Shown piece after piece: positions 1-11,429 of a DNA stretch of 64,000 nucleotides (within the stretch, counting starts at the first letter, position 1; every line of letters begins with the position of its first letter). Both the position numbers and the translations under genes were made by a program. The stretch is taken from NCBI GenBank assembly GCA_028583685.1, contig JAMXIF010000042.1, forward strand, positions 19,335,666 through 19,399,665. Direction: 5' to 3'. This DNA is from Petaurus breviceps papuanus (Eukaryota > Chordata > Mammalia > Diprotodontia > Petauridae). The notes beneath the pieces are model-generated. The model made no database searches, was not told the DNA's origin, and saw only the letters and a list, made by a program, of their open reading frames with translations.

Positions 1-892
1 TCAGCTAAATCCAAAAAGAGCTTTATGTATTAAAAAAATCCTCTTTGTGTTGTTATCCACCTCCCCATCATCCTATAGGTCTGTGCATGATTTGGGAAAG
101 CTGTCTAATTCTCCAAGTGTATTAAGGTTTGGTTTTTGTTGTATTTTTTTAAAGATACCAAGCCACTTATTTCATTTGTTTCAATGTGGATGTGTTGAAA
201 AAATGGATTTTTTTATTGTAGCAGAGGAGACTTCAGCTATACTTTAGGAAGAATTTCTTAACTAAAAAAGTTATGATATGTTTTAAGAGGCTATAGAATA
301 TAGTTTTATTGGAATTTTAAAGCAAACACTAGGCATCTGTCTCTAAGGAATGGTTGAGGTTTTAACCTGCTTGGAGTCAGTCAAAAGGATTAGAAAAACT
401 CAAAATTTTTAAGAGGCTTCAACTCAGTCTAACATTACTCAATCCTATACAATTCTCAATTTTTCTTATCTACTTGGAGCCTATACAATGGATTTCTATT
501 TTATTGTGTCATTGTGTCTCTCTGTTTGCTAGATATGTTTTAAATAAGACCACTAAACCAGTTGTTAAGTAGAATGTATGCTTTCTGGGTGTGTATGTAT
601 ATACATATATATATATACACATACACAGACATGTATGTATGTATATATGTATGTGTATATACACACATACATCCACATCTATTTAATTGTTTATGTCAAA
701 TTGCCATTTCATCAAGAATGTGAGCTCTAATTTTTCTGACAAGAAGTTTTTCTAATATTATTTTTTCTAAATAAAATGTTTTAAGGAAGGGATAGGATTA
801 AACACACACATTCTAATTCATCACAAGGATATATTTCTATTCACTAAGGCCTTTCAATCTCTAGTAGCAAATTTGCCATGTTCAGTCATTTT
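1..892. other. AT-rich intergenic DNA, no gene seen
   Basis: Low-complexity, AT-rich sequence with no exon-like ORF, no splice-flanked coding block and no repeat I can name apart from the TA/TG microsatellite near 590-675. The 66-codon frame at 47-247 has no recognisable protein content. Confidence 0.6.
588..675. repeat. TA/TG/CA-type microsatellite
   Basis: Alternating purine-pyrimidine run of imperfect tatg, tata and taca units. It is interrupted and partly self-complementary. Confidence 0.85.
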
Positions 893-1108
893 TCATTGTA
901 AACCCATTAGGGATTTTCTTGGTAAAAATACTGGAGTGGTTGCTAATTCCTTTTCCAGCTCATTTTACAGATGAGGAAACTGAAGCAAACAAGGTTAAGT
1001 TACTTGCCTATAGTCACACAGGGAGTAAGTGGCTAAGGCCAGATTGAACTCAGGTCTTCCTGAGTCCAGGCCCAGAGCTCTATCCACTGAATCAACTGGC
1101 TGACCCAT
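893..1108 (-). repeat. Marsupial tRNA-type SINE, reverse orientation
   Basis: The plus strand reads 'ttttcttggtaaaaatactgg', then a 'cattttacagatgaggaaac' block, 'cacacaggga', 'aactcaggtcttcctgag' and 'ctatccactgaatc'. This is the reverse complement of a common marsupial SINE. Two related copies lie at 26,080-26,331 and 29,312-29,562. It is fairly diverged, so it is older than the 'ggccaggtggctc' SINEs. Confidence 0.75.
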
Positions 1109-1804
1109 ATATGCCATAGAGAGTCATTTATGTCTAAGAGAGACAATCCAGAACCTTGTCCCACAAAGCCAACTTTCCAAAGGTTACATTTTTCCCCTCC
1201 CTCCCAGTAGTCTTTCACCCAGAAGAGGGAAGAGATAAACCAATTGCCTGGAAGGTCATTCCTAGAATAAGTAATAGATGAAAATAATAGTCAACTGCAG
1301 AAGTGCTACTCCTTCATATCAAGTACAATCCTAGAATGAGACAATGATGATCTTGGGTAGCCTAGGGACTAGTGTTGGGCTGAGAAGTAGTAGTCTCCCA
1401 GTCATAATGCATGGCCTTTGAAGAGTCCCCTGCATGCTACAGACAGGGGCAGGGCTGATCATGGAAGATGAAAGTACTTCCCTGGATGTCAGTTCTTGTG
1501 AAGAGGGAGAATTTTAGGAGCCTCTCCATTCTATAAGGACGGAAAACATTAAAAAGGGCATTTTACTCGGCTTGTCGATCAGGTTAGAATGAACGCTAAC
1601 TAGTCCTACTGCAGCTGTTAATAGGTAGGGAAATAATCTGGGGAAATAGCTCCCAGGACCAATATCAATGATTACATCTACCCCCAACTGAATCTGCCCC
1701 CCAGGACCAAAATTTCTAGTTAAATGAACTTTGTGTTTTTGAAAATGAGCATAGTATCAGTTCATAGAGTCATAAACTTGGTTCCCTTTAATAAATCCTC
1801 ATGT
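1109..1804. other. Intergenic DNA, nothing recognised
   Basis: Single-copy-looking sequence between two SINEs. No ORF with recognisable protein content and no named repeat. Confidence 0.5.
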
Positions 1805-1961
1805 GGGGGCGGCCAGGTGGCTCAGCGAGTAAGAGCACCGGCTCCAGTGTCGGGATGACCTGAATCAAATCTGAGCTCAGATACTCAGCACCATACCCAG
1901 AAATAATAACTGGCCGTGTAACCTTGAGCAAGTTACTTAACCCCAATTGCTTTAAAAAAAA
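1805..1961 (+). repeat. Young marsupial SINE (WSINE1-like, subfamily with 'ctccagtgtcgggatgacc')
   Basis: It begins 'ggggcggccaggtggctcag' and carries the tRNA-like head, 'tcgggatgacctg', 'ggccgtgtaaccttgagc' and an A-tail. It is flanked by a 15-bp target-site duplication, 'aataaatcctcatgt', at 1790-1804 and 1962-1976. The perfect duplication and near-consensus body point to a fairly recent retroposition. Confidence 0.9.
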
Positions 1962-1976
1962 AATAAATCCTCATGT

Positions 1977-3480
1977 AATAAAACAAGTGACTCCCAAATA
2001 GTGAATGGAAAGATGCATTATGATTCCATCCAAACATTTTAAGCATTTAGTATTTCACTGAACTAGAAACAAGATGTTTCATAAAAAGGCTATTCCAGAA
2101 CTTAATGTTTAGGGGAAATTGGCTGCCAATTTTCTTTTCAGTGTTATCAGGAAACAACAGTTAAGCATGTGTGTTTACAAAACAGTGAAATTTTACCTCT
2201 CTGTTTACTTCTTATACACTTTATTATTGAAATAAAATATTTCCTTCTAAATCTGTTTCCCATTGATCCTAAGCTTTTCCCCCTCCTTTCATCAGAACTC
2301 ATGGCAAAGTTTGCCTCTGAAACATTGAATTTGATTTTTCTGAAACGTTTCAAATGTCGGAGAGCACGTGTTCCTTTTCTTGAATGTTTCTTGGCCATGG
2401 ATAAAGGATGTTAACAGCTGCAGCAGAACCAATTAGAGTCCATTCTAACCCAATAGACAAGCCAAGCAAAATGCCCAGTTGAATGTTCTATGTCCTTATA
2501 GAATGGAGATTTGCCGCTCTATGGGTCCATCTATAATAATGAACCCCGGGTTTCGTTTTCATAGCACAGATGCCCCCATGGCACCTAATTACTGCATGCC
2601 ACCTAATTTCACTTGTCCCAACTGACTGCAATATAAAAGAGAAAGATAAGACCTTGATGGTGGTATAGGAACAGAGATTTTAAGAGAGCAGAATACATGA
2701 ATATCAACTTTAGGAACATTCAATTAAAAATGCAAAAGCAAAGCTGTCAGAGAGACTGGAAGGCAGCTGGATGAAAGGAAAAAGATTAGTGAAAACCCTG
2801 GAATGAAAGCACTGTTTTCATACAATACTCTAATCAGGAAGACAAGTGGCAGTTGTTAGGAGGCACAGAGATGCTGAACAATGCCTTTCCAAGGGAAGCA
2901 GTCACCACAAACCAGGCGAGGCTTCAGGAGGATAACACTGATTTGAACGTAGGAAGAATTGCCTCAAGATGTTATGACCCCACATCTGGTGGCCTACCAG
3001 GGACAGAATCATACATGCATGCATGCACACATCGATGGTAGTCAGTATATTCCTCCTTGCCCCGCCAACTTTATTATTTTTTTCTTTCGATATACATTTC
3101 ACACTGCTCTAATTATATAACTTTTCACATTAATAGTAACATATAAGAGCTTCCGTTTTGTCTAATTGACAATATTAAAAATATTTTATGTGCTTACTTT
3201 TTGAAACTGGAATTTAATTTAAAGTCACCATATCAGATCTTATTAATTCTTGGATGTTTAAGAATCTATATTTTCATTAGAGCAGAATCCCTTTTTCAAA
3301 AATTAGCTCCAAAATTCACAAAAACAAATTAGGTTTGCATTCCATACTCTTCCATGTCATATTAAAACAACAACAGACTTTCCTCATGTGCCATTTTAAT
3401 AAAATGCTCCTATGAAGGAATATACTATGTAAGACCTGGGAATAAATTCTCCTATTTCTTCAATTCATTAAAAGGTGATT
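1977..3480. other. Repeat-poor intergenic DNA, no gene identified
   Basis: Mostly high-complexity sequence lacking named repeats. Overlapping ORFs on both strands at about 2147-2414 encode nothing recognisable. A short 'catgcatgcatgcac' run sits near 3014. The block at 2,100-2,640 could be conserved non-coding DNA, but nothing in the window proves it. Confidence 0.45.
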
Positions 3481-3486
3481 TACATG

Positions 3487-3745
3487 CAGCTAGAGATGGC
3501 AAGGTGAGCACAGCAGAGGAGAGAGCACTGGATTTGGAGTCAGAAAGACCTGAGTTTCAATCCTGATTCTGCTACTTTATAATCCGTGACCCTGGGCAAG
3601 TCACTCAACCTCTCAGCTTCCATTTCCTCTTCTGTAAACTAGGGATAAGAATTATACTTACTTTGCAGGGTTAATGAGACTATCAAAAGAGCTAACTTTA
3701 TAAACTTTAAAGCACTTATATAAATGCTAGCTAGTTAGTGATTAT
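3487..3745 (+). repeat. MIR/THER-type SINE
   Basis: A nearly full-length MIR-like unit: 'gagagcactggatttggagt', 'gacctgagtttcaatcc', 'gaccctgggcaagtcactc', 'tcttctgtaaactaggg' and 'aaagcacttatataaatgc'. It shows many substitutions, as expected for an ancient mammalian SINE. Confidence 0.85.
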
Positions 3746-3817
3746 TCATAGATATCTGTGTATAAACTGTCTATGTGTACTGAACTAGGCACTCTGTTCT
3801 TTATAAAACAAATGGAA

Positions 3818-3972
3818 GGGGGCAGCTAGGTGGCACAGTGAATAGAGCACTGGCCCTACAGTCAGGAGGACTTGAATTCAAATCCAGCCGCAGACACTTA
3901 ACACTTACTAGCCATGTGACCTTGGGCAAGTTACTTAACCCCAATTGCCCTCCAAAAGGCAACAAAAAGAAG
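3818..3972 (+). repeat. Marsupial SINE (WSINE1-like, 'ggcagctaggtggcacagtg' subfamily)
   Basis: It starts 'ggggcagctaggtggcac', continues 'gagcactggccctacagtca', 'aaatccagccgcagacac' and 'tgtgaccttgggcaagtt', and ends 'ccccaattgccc'. This is the older of the two main subfamilies in the window. No clear target-site duplication was found. Confidence 0.9.
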
Positions 3973-4279
3973 GTTTGAAATGCTTTTGGGAAGACAGAGT
4001 AAATATTCCAGAAAGGACCACATAAAGAAATGATATAGAAAAAATACCCAGTTGTTTGACCAAATGTTTGACTTTTCACCAACATACTTTGGTGTTAGAA
4101 AATTGCAGTCAATATCTAAAAAGCAATTAATATATGAAAGTGTTAGAAAATATGCTCAATGAGAGAAGGGTAAAGGTGCTGAAGTTCTGAAGTTTAAAAA
4201 AGAAAAGAGGAAATAGAACAATTACTAATAGGCTGAAGAATAAACTCATTGACCTCCCTCCTATTACAATGGATACATA
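3973..4279. other. Intergenic DNA, nothing recognised
   Basis: A-rich sequence between a SINE and LINE fossils, with no supported feature. Confidence 0.5.
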
Positions 4280-4558
4280 ATCTTATGATATCACAGAATC
4301 TCAAAATTGTAGAGGACTTCAAAGGCCATCTAGTCTTATTCATTTCCAACAATGCCTTTTGCACCATCCTCAATGAGAAGTCATACAACTTTTGTTTAAA
4401 AATCTGTACAAAAGGGAACCCAGTGCTTCCTAAGATAGCCATAAAGACCATTAGATAGCATTAATTATTAGAAAGATTTTCTGGTTGTGAAGGAAGCTTC
4501 CACATCAGGTTGAAAACTGACTCTGCAAATTCTATCCATTCCTCCTTGTTCTGTTCTC
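4280..4558 (-). repeat. L3/CR1-type LINE fragment, 3' portion, reverse
   Basis: The plus strand reads 'cacagaatctcaaaattgta', 'ggacttcaaaggccatctag', then 'cattcctccttgttctgttc'. This is the antisense of the CR1/L3 3' region; a better-preserved relative lies at 43,570-44,040. It is strongly decayed and abuts an L2 copy. Confidence 0.6.
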
Positions 4559-6236
4559 AACAGCCAATCCCTGTTTCACATGACAACTCTTCCTGGTGGC
4601 ACCACCTTATTTACTGCTTCCTTCCCTACTGTTCTACAAACATGCCCAACATCTTCTTGATCAAAAACATTCTCACTACACTCTACCACCACTGAAGGTC
4701 ACTGGCCTCTCCATCCTTTCTCAACAAACTCCTTTAAAAGTTTCTGTATTCATTGCCTTTATTCCCTCTCCTTACTCTCATCTAAATCTTGTACAATATG
4801 ACCTCTGACCCCACTGCCCAATTATACTGCCCTTTCCAAGTCACCAACAATCTTTTACTTGCTGAATCTTAAGGACTTTTCTCAACCCTCATCCTTCTTG
4901 ACACTTCTTACCCTTTGCTTCCATATTCATTAATTACATTGATCTATAATTTTCTTTCTCTGATTTTACTCTTCCTGGTTTAGGTATCAGTATCAAATTT
5001 GTTTGATCCTGGATTCACTATTCTTTTTCATTTTTCCTAACATTGCTCTTTCTTAGTTTTCTAATACACCTGCCCATATGCCCCCCTACTCTGGGTATAT
5101 TGCCAGGGCTCTGTCTTGTGTACTTTTTTCTTCTCTGCACTCATTCTCATGGTAAGCATATCAGCTCATATGGGTTTAATTAATCTCTATGACAATGACT
5201 CCTCAATCTTTATTTCCAGTTTCAGCCTTTCTCCTGAGATCCAGTCACACATCACTGACTATCTAGTCAACAATTTGAAGTACATATCATATAAACATCT
5301 CAAACCTGGCATTTCCAAAACTGAACTAATTAACCACTTCAGCTCTTCTTTTAATGTCTCCCATTTCTATCAAGAACACTACCACCATATTTCCATTCAC
5401 CCTGGATCAGAATCTTGGTGTCATCTTCAACTCCACCCTGTCATTCACCCTACATATTCAATCAGTTTCCAAATCTTATACATTCAACATCCATAATCTC
5501 TCTTATCTCACTTCATTTCTCCACTCACAGAGCAACCACCCTACTTCAGGTCTTATTAACTATCATCTGGACTATTAAAATAGCTTCCTAGTTCATCTCT
5601 ATGCCTCAAGTCTCTCCCCTCTCCAATCCATCCTTCACATATCTGCTTAACTGATTTTCCTAAAGCACCAAGCTGACTATGTCTCATCTCAAGGGGTTGC
5701 CTATAACCTCCAGGGTCAAATATAAGTTTCCCTCTTTGGCATTTAAATCCCTTCATAATCTGCCCCCAACCTACCTTTCCAGACTTACTGCATATTATTT
5801 GCACTGTCTAATACATAGTAGGTGCATATAATTGCTCATTCCCTTCCCCTTCCCTTCCTCCTACCCATATTGTGGTTCAGCCAAACTCTCCTTGCTGTTC
5901 TACATACACAATACTCCATCTCCCACTTGCCTGTCTGGAATGCACTTCTTTTTCACCTCCATTTCTTAGGATTTCTAGTTTCCTTCAAGGCTTAGTTAAA
6001 GCACCACCTTCTTCATGAGGCCTTTCCTGATCCACCATGGACTGAGTTCCCTCCAAAGTTACCTTGGGGAGACTATTTTCTATCTATTTTATATATCACT
6101 CATATATGTTCATGATGTCTGCCCCCAAAATGATGTGAGCTCTTTGAGGCCATTGACTAATTTACATTAGTCTTTGTACCCTCAGAGCCTAGCATAGTGC
6201 TTGACACATAGAAGGCGTTTAAATGTTTGTTGCTTG
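4559..6236 (+). repeat. L2-type LINE, long 3' portion
   Basis: About 1.7 kb of L2-like sequence including the end of ORF2. Sense-strand peptide fragments are visible around 5116-5578, followed by the 3' UTR with 'gagctctttgaggccattga', 'cctagcatagtgcttgacac' and 'agaaggcgtttaaatgtttg'. It is one of the longest L2 copies here. The reading frames are broken by many stops and shifts, so it is inactive. Confidence 0.8.
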
Positions 6237-6252
6237 ATTGGCATGGATATGA

Positions 6253-6397
6253 GCAGAGGTGGGGAACCTGCAGCTTCAAGGTCACATGTGGCCCTCTAGG
6301 TCCTCAAGTGTGTCCATTTGTCTGAATCCAAACTTCACAGAACAAATCCTTGGCATTTGATCCTTTGTTCTGTGTGAAGTTTGGAACCCCTGGATGT
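6253..6397. mobile_element. Palindromic hAT-type MITE
   Basis: It starts 'gtggggaacctgcagcttca' and has 'cacatgtggccctctaggtc'. Complementary arms 'aaacttcacagaacaaa' (about 6329) and 'tttgttctgtgtgaagttt' (about 6365) flank a short loop, and it ends near 'ggaacccctgg'. The near-palindromic non-autonomous structure matches hAT (Charlie-like) MITEs common in marsupials. A second copy is at 17,168-17,470. Confidence 0.7.
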
Positions 6398-7324
6398 GAG
6401 GATAGGTACCTCCTTTGCTGAATTGTCCTGGTGAATCCTACTGAGAGACAGAAGACTGGGCTACCAGACTTCTTATGATCCCTACCAATTCTCTTGATTT
6501 TCATAGCATGCTTTTTTCCTCTTATCTTCCCTTTACTCTTCCCTTTAAAAAAATACAAGAACAGTTTAAATCCTATGGGTAGTCTTTCTGTTATATTTAT
6601 TAAAACAATAAAGAAACACATATCCAAATACTTGAGGGAAAAACACAGGTCTCGTCAAGAACTTGAGGATGGCCTGACCCTTTACTTTATATGCACCCAG
6701 AGTGCAAGGAAAATGGCTGCACCAACGATTGATACACAGAAGTGTTTTCTTTGTCATTGTTGGACAGGAGGGACTTTCATAAAATGATTTTCTGTCACCA
6801 CCCAAAAGTGATCGGGTCTATGAACAATGTAATGGCAGAATAAAGTATTTCTGGAAACCCCACTGAGGAGGTACTCTGTTGCACTGCTCTCCCCACATAT
6901 TTCATGGAGATGGCCCCAAGCAGAGGGAGGGGGAGGAAGGTAAGTTAAAATTTTGGCTCAGGCTAGGAATCTTCTATTTCTCTTGGAACGGCTACTCAGC
7001 ATGGCCAGGGCTTTGATCAGACTAAAGATAGATCCCATTAGGTGGCTGACAGCAGTTAAAATATGAGGCCTCATTTGTAGCTACCAGAGACTGGAGGGTG
7101 TTTTGCTTTTTTTGTTTTTTTGTTGTTTTTTTGTTGTTTTTTTTTTTGTTTTTTAAGTTGCAGCTTAATTATTTTAAGTTACAATAAACTGGAATAAACC
7201 TAACTGGAGAATGTTTATAAATACCTAAAAATCACAATCATAATTAGAAAATACACACATTGAAATGAAACCTCAGGAGTCAAAATGACATGATTTGCCT
7301 GACGTGGTGTGCTTAATAAGGAAG
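6398..7324. other. Intergenic DNA with T-rich tract
   Basis: No gene or named repeat apart from a T-rich tract at about 7,095-7,155 built of T-runs separated by single G or TGTT. ORFs here (such as 6494-6787) have no recognisable content. Confidence 0.5.
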
Positions 7325-7570
7325 GAAGGAGCCAAGCATTTATTAAGTGACTACTGCGTACCAGGCATGTATTAATCACTTTTAAAATTTTATCTCATTT
7401 GATCCACATAATAACCCTGGATGGTGGATACTACTATCATCCTACTTTACATTTGAGGAAACTGAGGCAGACAGCATTTAAGTGACTTTCTCAGGACCGC
7501 AGAGATAGTAAGTGGTTAAAGTTGAATTAAAACTCAGGACTTCCTAACTCCAGGCCCAGCATTCTATCCT
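7325..7570 (-). repeat. MIR/THER-type SINE, reverse
   Basis: The plus strand shows 'ccaagcatttattaagtgac', 'tgaggaaactgaggcagaca', 'aactcaggacttcctaactc' and 'caggcccagcattctatcc', the reverse complement of a MIR-related SINE. Confidence 0.75.
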
Positions 7571-7799
7571 AGTTTCCTCTAGATCTTAAGAAGTCATTGA
7601 ATCTAAAGTTTCATTCTTTCAGGAGAGTCTATGGTTCTAGGTTTCTCAGCCACACAGGCAGAGAAGACAGACCAACTACATAAAATTTAGCCTATACTCT
7701 CAAAGTAAAATTGGAATGAACTGAAAGGTTTGGGACATTGGACTTTGTAAATATTGCCATGAGAAGCAGGGATAGGCATATCAGGGCTCCTCTTACTGA

Positions 7800-8025
7800 C
7801 AAATTGATGGTATGCTACAGAATCACAAAAATTTAGTTGGAAAAGACCTCAATGGCTATTTGATCCAACCTACACAGGAAAGGGACCCCATCACCTCTAA
7901 CATACTCAACATGTAATCATCTAACTTCTATCTGAAGGCCTCCTAGGAGGGAAACCCACCCCCACTAGAAAGAGCCCATTTCACTTTTATAAATAGGGAT
8001 AAGGACTGGACCAGTGATTTCATCA
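7800..8025 (-). repeat. L3/CR1-type LINE fragment, reverse
   Basis: 'gaatcacaaaaatttagttg', 'gacctcaatggctatttgat', 'tctgaaggcctcctaggagg' and 'agagcccatttcacttttat' follow the antisense CR1/L3 3' region block by block. Confidence 0.6.
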
Positions 8026-8099
8026 ATCTAGGGAAATCTTCCTACTGACACAACTTGTTATCTTCTCTGAAACATCTAGTTCTAGAAGTCTGCTTAAAT

Positions 8100-8222
8100 T
8101 ACTGAGAAGTAAAATGATTTGCTCAGGGTCATGCAGCCAGTATGGGTCAGAGGCAGTACTTGATCCCAAGTCTTCCTGGTTTTGAGGCCAGCTCTCTATC
8201 TCATGGCTTCTTTCTATTTTTG
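8100..8222 (-). repeat. MIR fragment, reverse
   Basis: 'ttgctcagggtcatgcagcc' followed by 'gatcccaagtcttcctggtt' and 'ctctatctcatgg' is a decayed antisense MIR core. Confidence 0.6.
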
Positions 8223-8496
8223 AATAGCACCAAATTGACTCCACTAAATCCAGGGACACATCTGATTCTTCTGTCCAAATGTAGGTCCATTTTTTCATGC
8301 AGTAGCAACTTTAAGAATTCATTAATTCCCTAGCTACCCAAGAATAAGAAGGACATTGATGTCCCTGGGGTTCACTAAGAGATCTTCACTGAACTTTTTA
8401 TGTTCATTAGAATTATTAACTAGCTTCTAAAAGGGGTGACTTTGGCCAAAAAGTCCATCTCTTGGCAGAAGACAATTATTGTTATTGTTGGTAGAT

Positions 8497-8650
8497 GGAG
8501 TAGGAGTAGGAGTAGGAGTAGTAGTAGTAGTAGTGGTAGTAGTAGTGGTAGTAGTAGTAGTAGTAGTAGTGGTAGTGGTGGTGGTGGTAGTAGTAGTAGT
8601 AATTAGTAGTGGTAGTAGTAGCAGTAATTAATAGTTAGCAGTAGTAGTAA
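8497..8650. repeat. TAG/GTA trinucleotide array
   Basis: About 150 bp of tag units with tgg variants and short interruptions. It begins as 'gtagga' repeats and shifts to 'gta' and 'gtg'. Two further arrays of the same class occur at 16,446-16,677 and, in the opposite orientation, 26,752-26,867. Confidence 0.95.
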
Positions 8651-8654
8651 TGAA

Positions 8655-8765
8655 GAACAGGCTAATGCTGGAGTTGAGTCCAACTTCTGTCACTTACTAT
8701 GTGAAAATGGGAAGATCACTTAATCTCTCAGTTCCCCAAGAAGCTAAGACTATGCATTACAATAA
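8655..8765 (+). repeat. MIR fragment
   Basis: 'ggagttgagtccaacttctg', 'tcacttactatgtgaaaatg' and 'aagatcacttaatctctcag' match a decayed MIR core in the plus sense. Confidence 0.5.
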
Positions 8766-8769
8766 AATT

Positions 8770-9297
8770 GCTAACCTGCTCCCCACCCTTACTGAGTAAA
8801 CTCCAGTATCTTTCTATTACCTACACGATTTTAAACCCATAAATCCTCTGTTTGGCTTTTAAGCTCTTCAGCACCTGGCACCTTCCTACCTTCCTGGTTT
8901 CCTTACATTTTACAACACAAGGATAGTGGCTTTTTTGGTGTTCCTCCCATGTGACACATCTCCTAATTTTGTATCTTCTCACTTGCTAGGAAAGCTTTCC
9001 CTCCTCACTCTCTGACTCCTGACTTCCTTCAAGACTCATCTCAAATTCTATCTTATGCAAAAGATATTTCCAGATCCTCTTCAAATCTCACTCCTGCCCC
9101 CATTGCTAATACTTTTCCTCTAGGATTAGCTCTGATTTATACTGTATAGATATAGAAAGTGCATAGTTATCTGCATGCTGTCTTTCCATTAGAATGTGAG
9201 TTCTATGAGGGCACCACTTTATTGCTTTTCTTTGTATCTTTAGTGTTTGGCACAGTACCTGGCACATAGTAGGCATTTAATAAATATGTGTTGTTGA
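8770..9297 (+). repeat. L2-type LINE 3' end
   Basis: L2 ORF2 tail and 3' UTR: 'actccagtatctttctatta', 'gaatgtgagttctatgaggg', 'ggcacagtacctggcacata' and 'gtaggcatttaataaatatg'. A short imperfect GAT-rich run follows at 9,295-9,350. Confidence 0.85.
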
Positions 9298-9350
9298 TGA
9301 TGATGGTCATGATAGTGTTGGTAGTCATGGTGATGCTGGTGATGATGATA

Positions 9351-11199
9351 TATATTTGCAGAATGAGTTTCCATCATCGGGGTACCCCACATTGATGAAA
9401 TCACAGGTCCTTAAGAACAATGATAACTGATATTTCTATGGTGCTTTAAAGTTTGAAAAGTATTATATCTCTATATATAGAAATATATATATATAATTTC
9501 ATATGATCTGGTAATAATCCTTCCCCTACTCACCTAGCCTGATCCTCAAATGGAAAACCTGATTTGGTCTTTGAAGTTTTAATGGGAACATTTCCAATTT
9601 GTTAGGATTAGACCTTAAACTTTTGGGAAATCAAAGGAAATAACAGAAAATGAGGTAAAAAGTTTAAAGTTCAGAGTTAGAGTGTATGGTTCATGATGTT
9701 TGACTACAGAACATGGATATTATGTTGTGTAGCAGGCATTTGATTGGGGGGGGGATTGATGAGATTATCCCGTTTACATCACAAGAACATAGTATAGGAA
9801 TTACATAGCACCAATTCCCTAAAGATTCCCAAGCCTCTTGGAAGAGAAATATTAAAAGCTCACAGATGTGATATACACCAGTTGGCTCTTAAACTTTATT
9901 TTCTCAACCCCTCCCACATGTTATGCTGAAAAGGAATTTTTTCATTCACTAAGTTTTTATCAATTTTATCATATTCCAAGATTTCATATGACCGGCCCCA
10001 AATTCTCATTGCTTCTGTGGGCTCACATTTCTCCTCTGTCTATAGCATGCATTACATTTGAAGGGCTTCAACTCATGGGGTTTATGCACAGTCATAGTTT
10101 GGGCAAGGTTATCTCATTGGAACCATTATTATTTCTAGGGTGCCATAAATAAATACTTGCTACACATATAAAAGACCTTCTACAACAAATGGAGCATTGC
10201 CAGAATCCTGCCCCAGTTTTTTCAGCAATAAAATGAGAAGAGTGGTCTACATGAGTTTCAAGTATCTTTCATCCCTAAGATTCAATTCAATAACTAAAAT
10301 ATTGAGACAACAGCTTATGTTTTTATTTCATTATTGCCAATTTACAATTACCCTTCTAGGGAGAGACAATGATAATTGTCACCTAATCTTATCTTCTTTC
10401 TCACTGATTTTTCCATAGTGAGGTTGACTTTTTTCATAGCATAGTGAAGGTCCATTCCTGATTCTCCATGAAGAAGGTCTTGTTGTCATTCCTAGGAAAG
10501 CTGAGAGAAGGGGTGGGTGAGAAGGGCTACCTCTGGTCATGTAGGGGGACCACTGATGGAAGGACTTGACATTAAATATGAAGTAATAGACTGGGCAATC
10601 TATTGGTTTGGTGATAGGAGTGGATGGAGTTTAACATCTGTTAAAATAGTAGAAAGCTTCTGGAGGGCACTCCAGAGTAACTTAGGCTCTCCGAGTAGCA
10701 TGATGTGATTCCAGTAAGGGGTGAAGGGTAATGCTTCTCTACTTCCATACTGTGGACAGTAAAGTAGCATCAACATTCTTATGGGGATGGGGAATGGTAT
10801 GGGATGAAAAGAGAAGGGGAGAGGGAGAAGAGGCTTCCAGGGTAAGTACATGCCATTTCTAAGTACAAAGGCAGAATTTGGTGAGATTGAATAAACAAGA
10901 AAGTGAAAAGAATAAAAAAAGACACTTTTACAGGAGCACAACTTAACAAGAATGTGTGTCATAGGTTCAGTTTTCCAAGTCCCCCTATTCAGAAGAATAA
11001 TAGTCAGCAAGGGAAACCCATGAAATCCCAATCACCTATGAGCTGACTTATGTAGGATTCTTTAAGCCACCCAAAGCAGACTTTAGTGCATTAATAGGCA
11101 ATCAACTAAAGGAAAATAGTCTATGATTAAGAGTTATACATGTGTCCCCAATCACTAACAAGCTGCCTACCCATAGGGTCGTGGGCCTAGGCTAAATAC
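9351..11199. other. Intergenic DNA, no gene identified
   Basis: Mostly single-copy-looking. A TA-rich run is at about 9,470-9,495. Open frames at 9868-10152 (+) and 10600-11031 (-, 143 codons) show no recognisable domain, no codon pattern I trust and no splice context. Confidence 0.45.
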
Positions 11200-11400
11200 A
11201 TGTTGCCAAAAACAGAAGGAAGGAGGGATGAGAGTGGGGGTGGGGAGGAGGGAAGGCATAAAGGAGAGACAGGAGGAAAGGCAGAAGGAGAAGGGGGAGG
11301 CAGAGGAGAAAAAAGGAAGGCAAGTAGGAGAGGCAGGTTAGGAGGAAGGAAACAAGGAAGGAAGGAAGGAAGGAAGGAAGGAAGGAAGGAAGGAAGGAAG
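11200..11400. repeat. Purine tract ending in a GGAA tetranucleotide array
   Basis: About 200 bp of G/A-only-like sequence, with a clean 'ggaa' array from about 11,355 to 11,400. The 74-codon frame across it is an artefact of the purine bias. Confidence 0.9.
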
Positions 11401-11429
11401 ACTAACAGTGATACATTAGAGTAAATATT

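Noticed and set aside
5116-5578. Plus-strand frames of 126 and 74 codons as a gene
   Set aside because: They are remnants of L2 ORF2.
10600-11031. 143-codon open frame on the minus strand
   Set aside because: No recognisable domain, no splice signals that make sense, and ordinary composition; a chance frame in AT-rich mammalian DNA.
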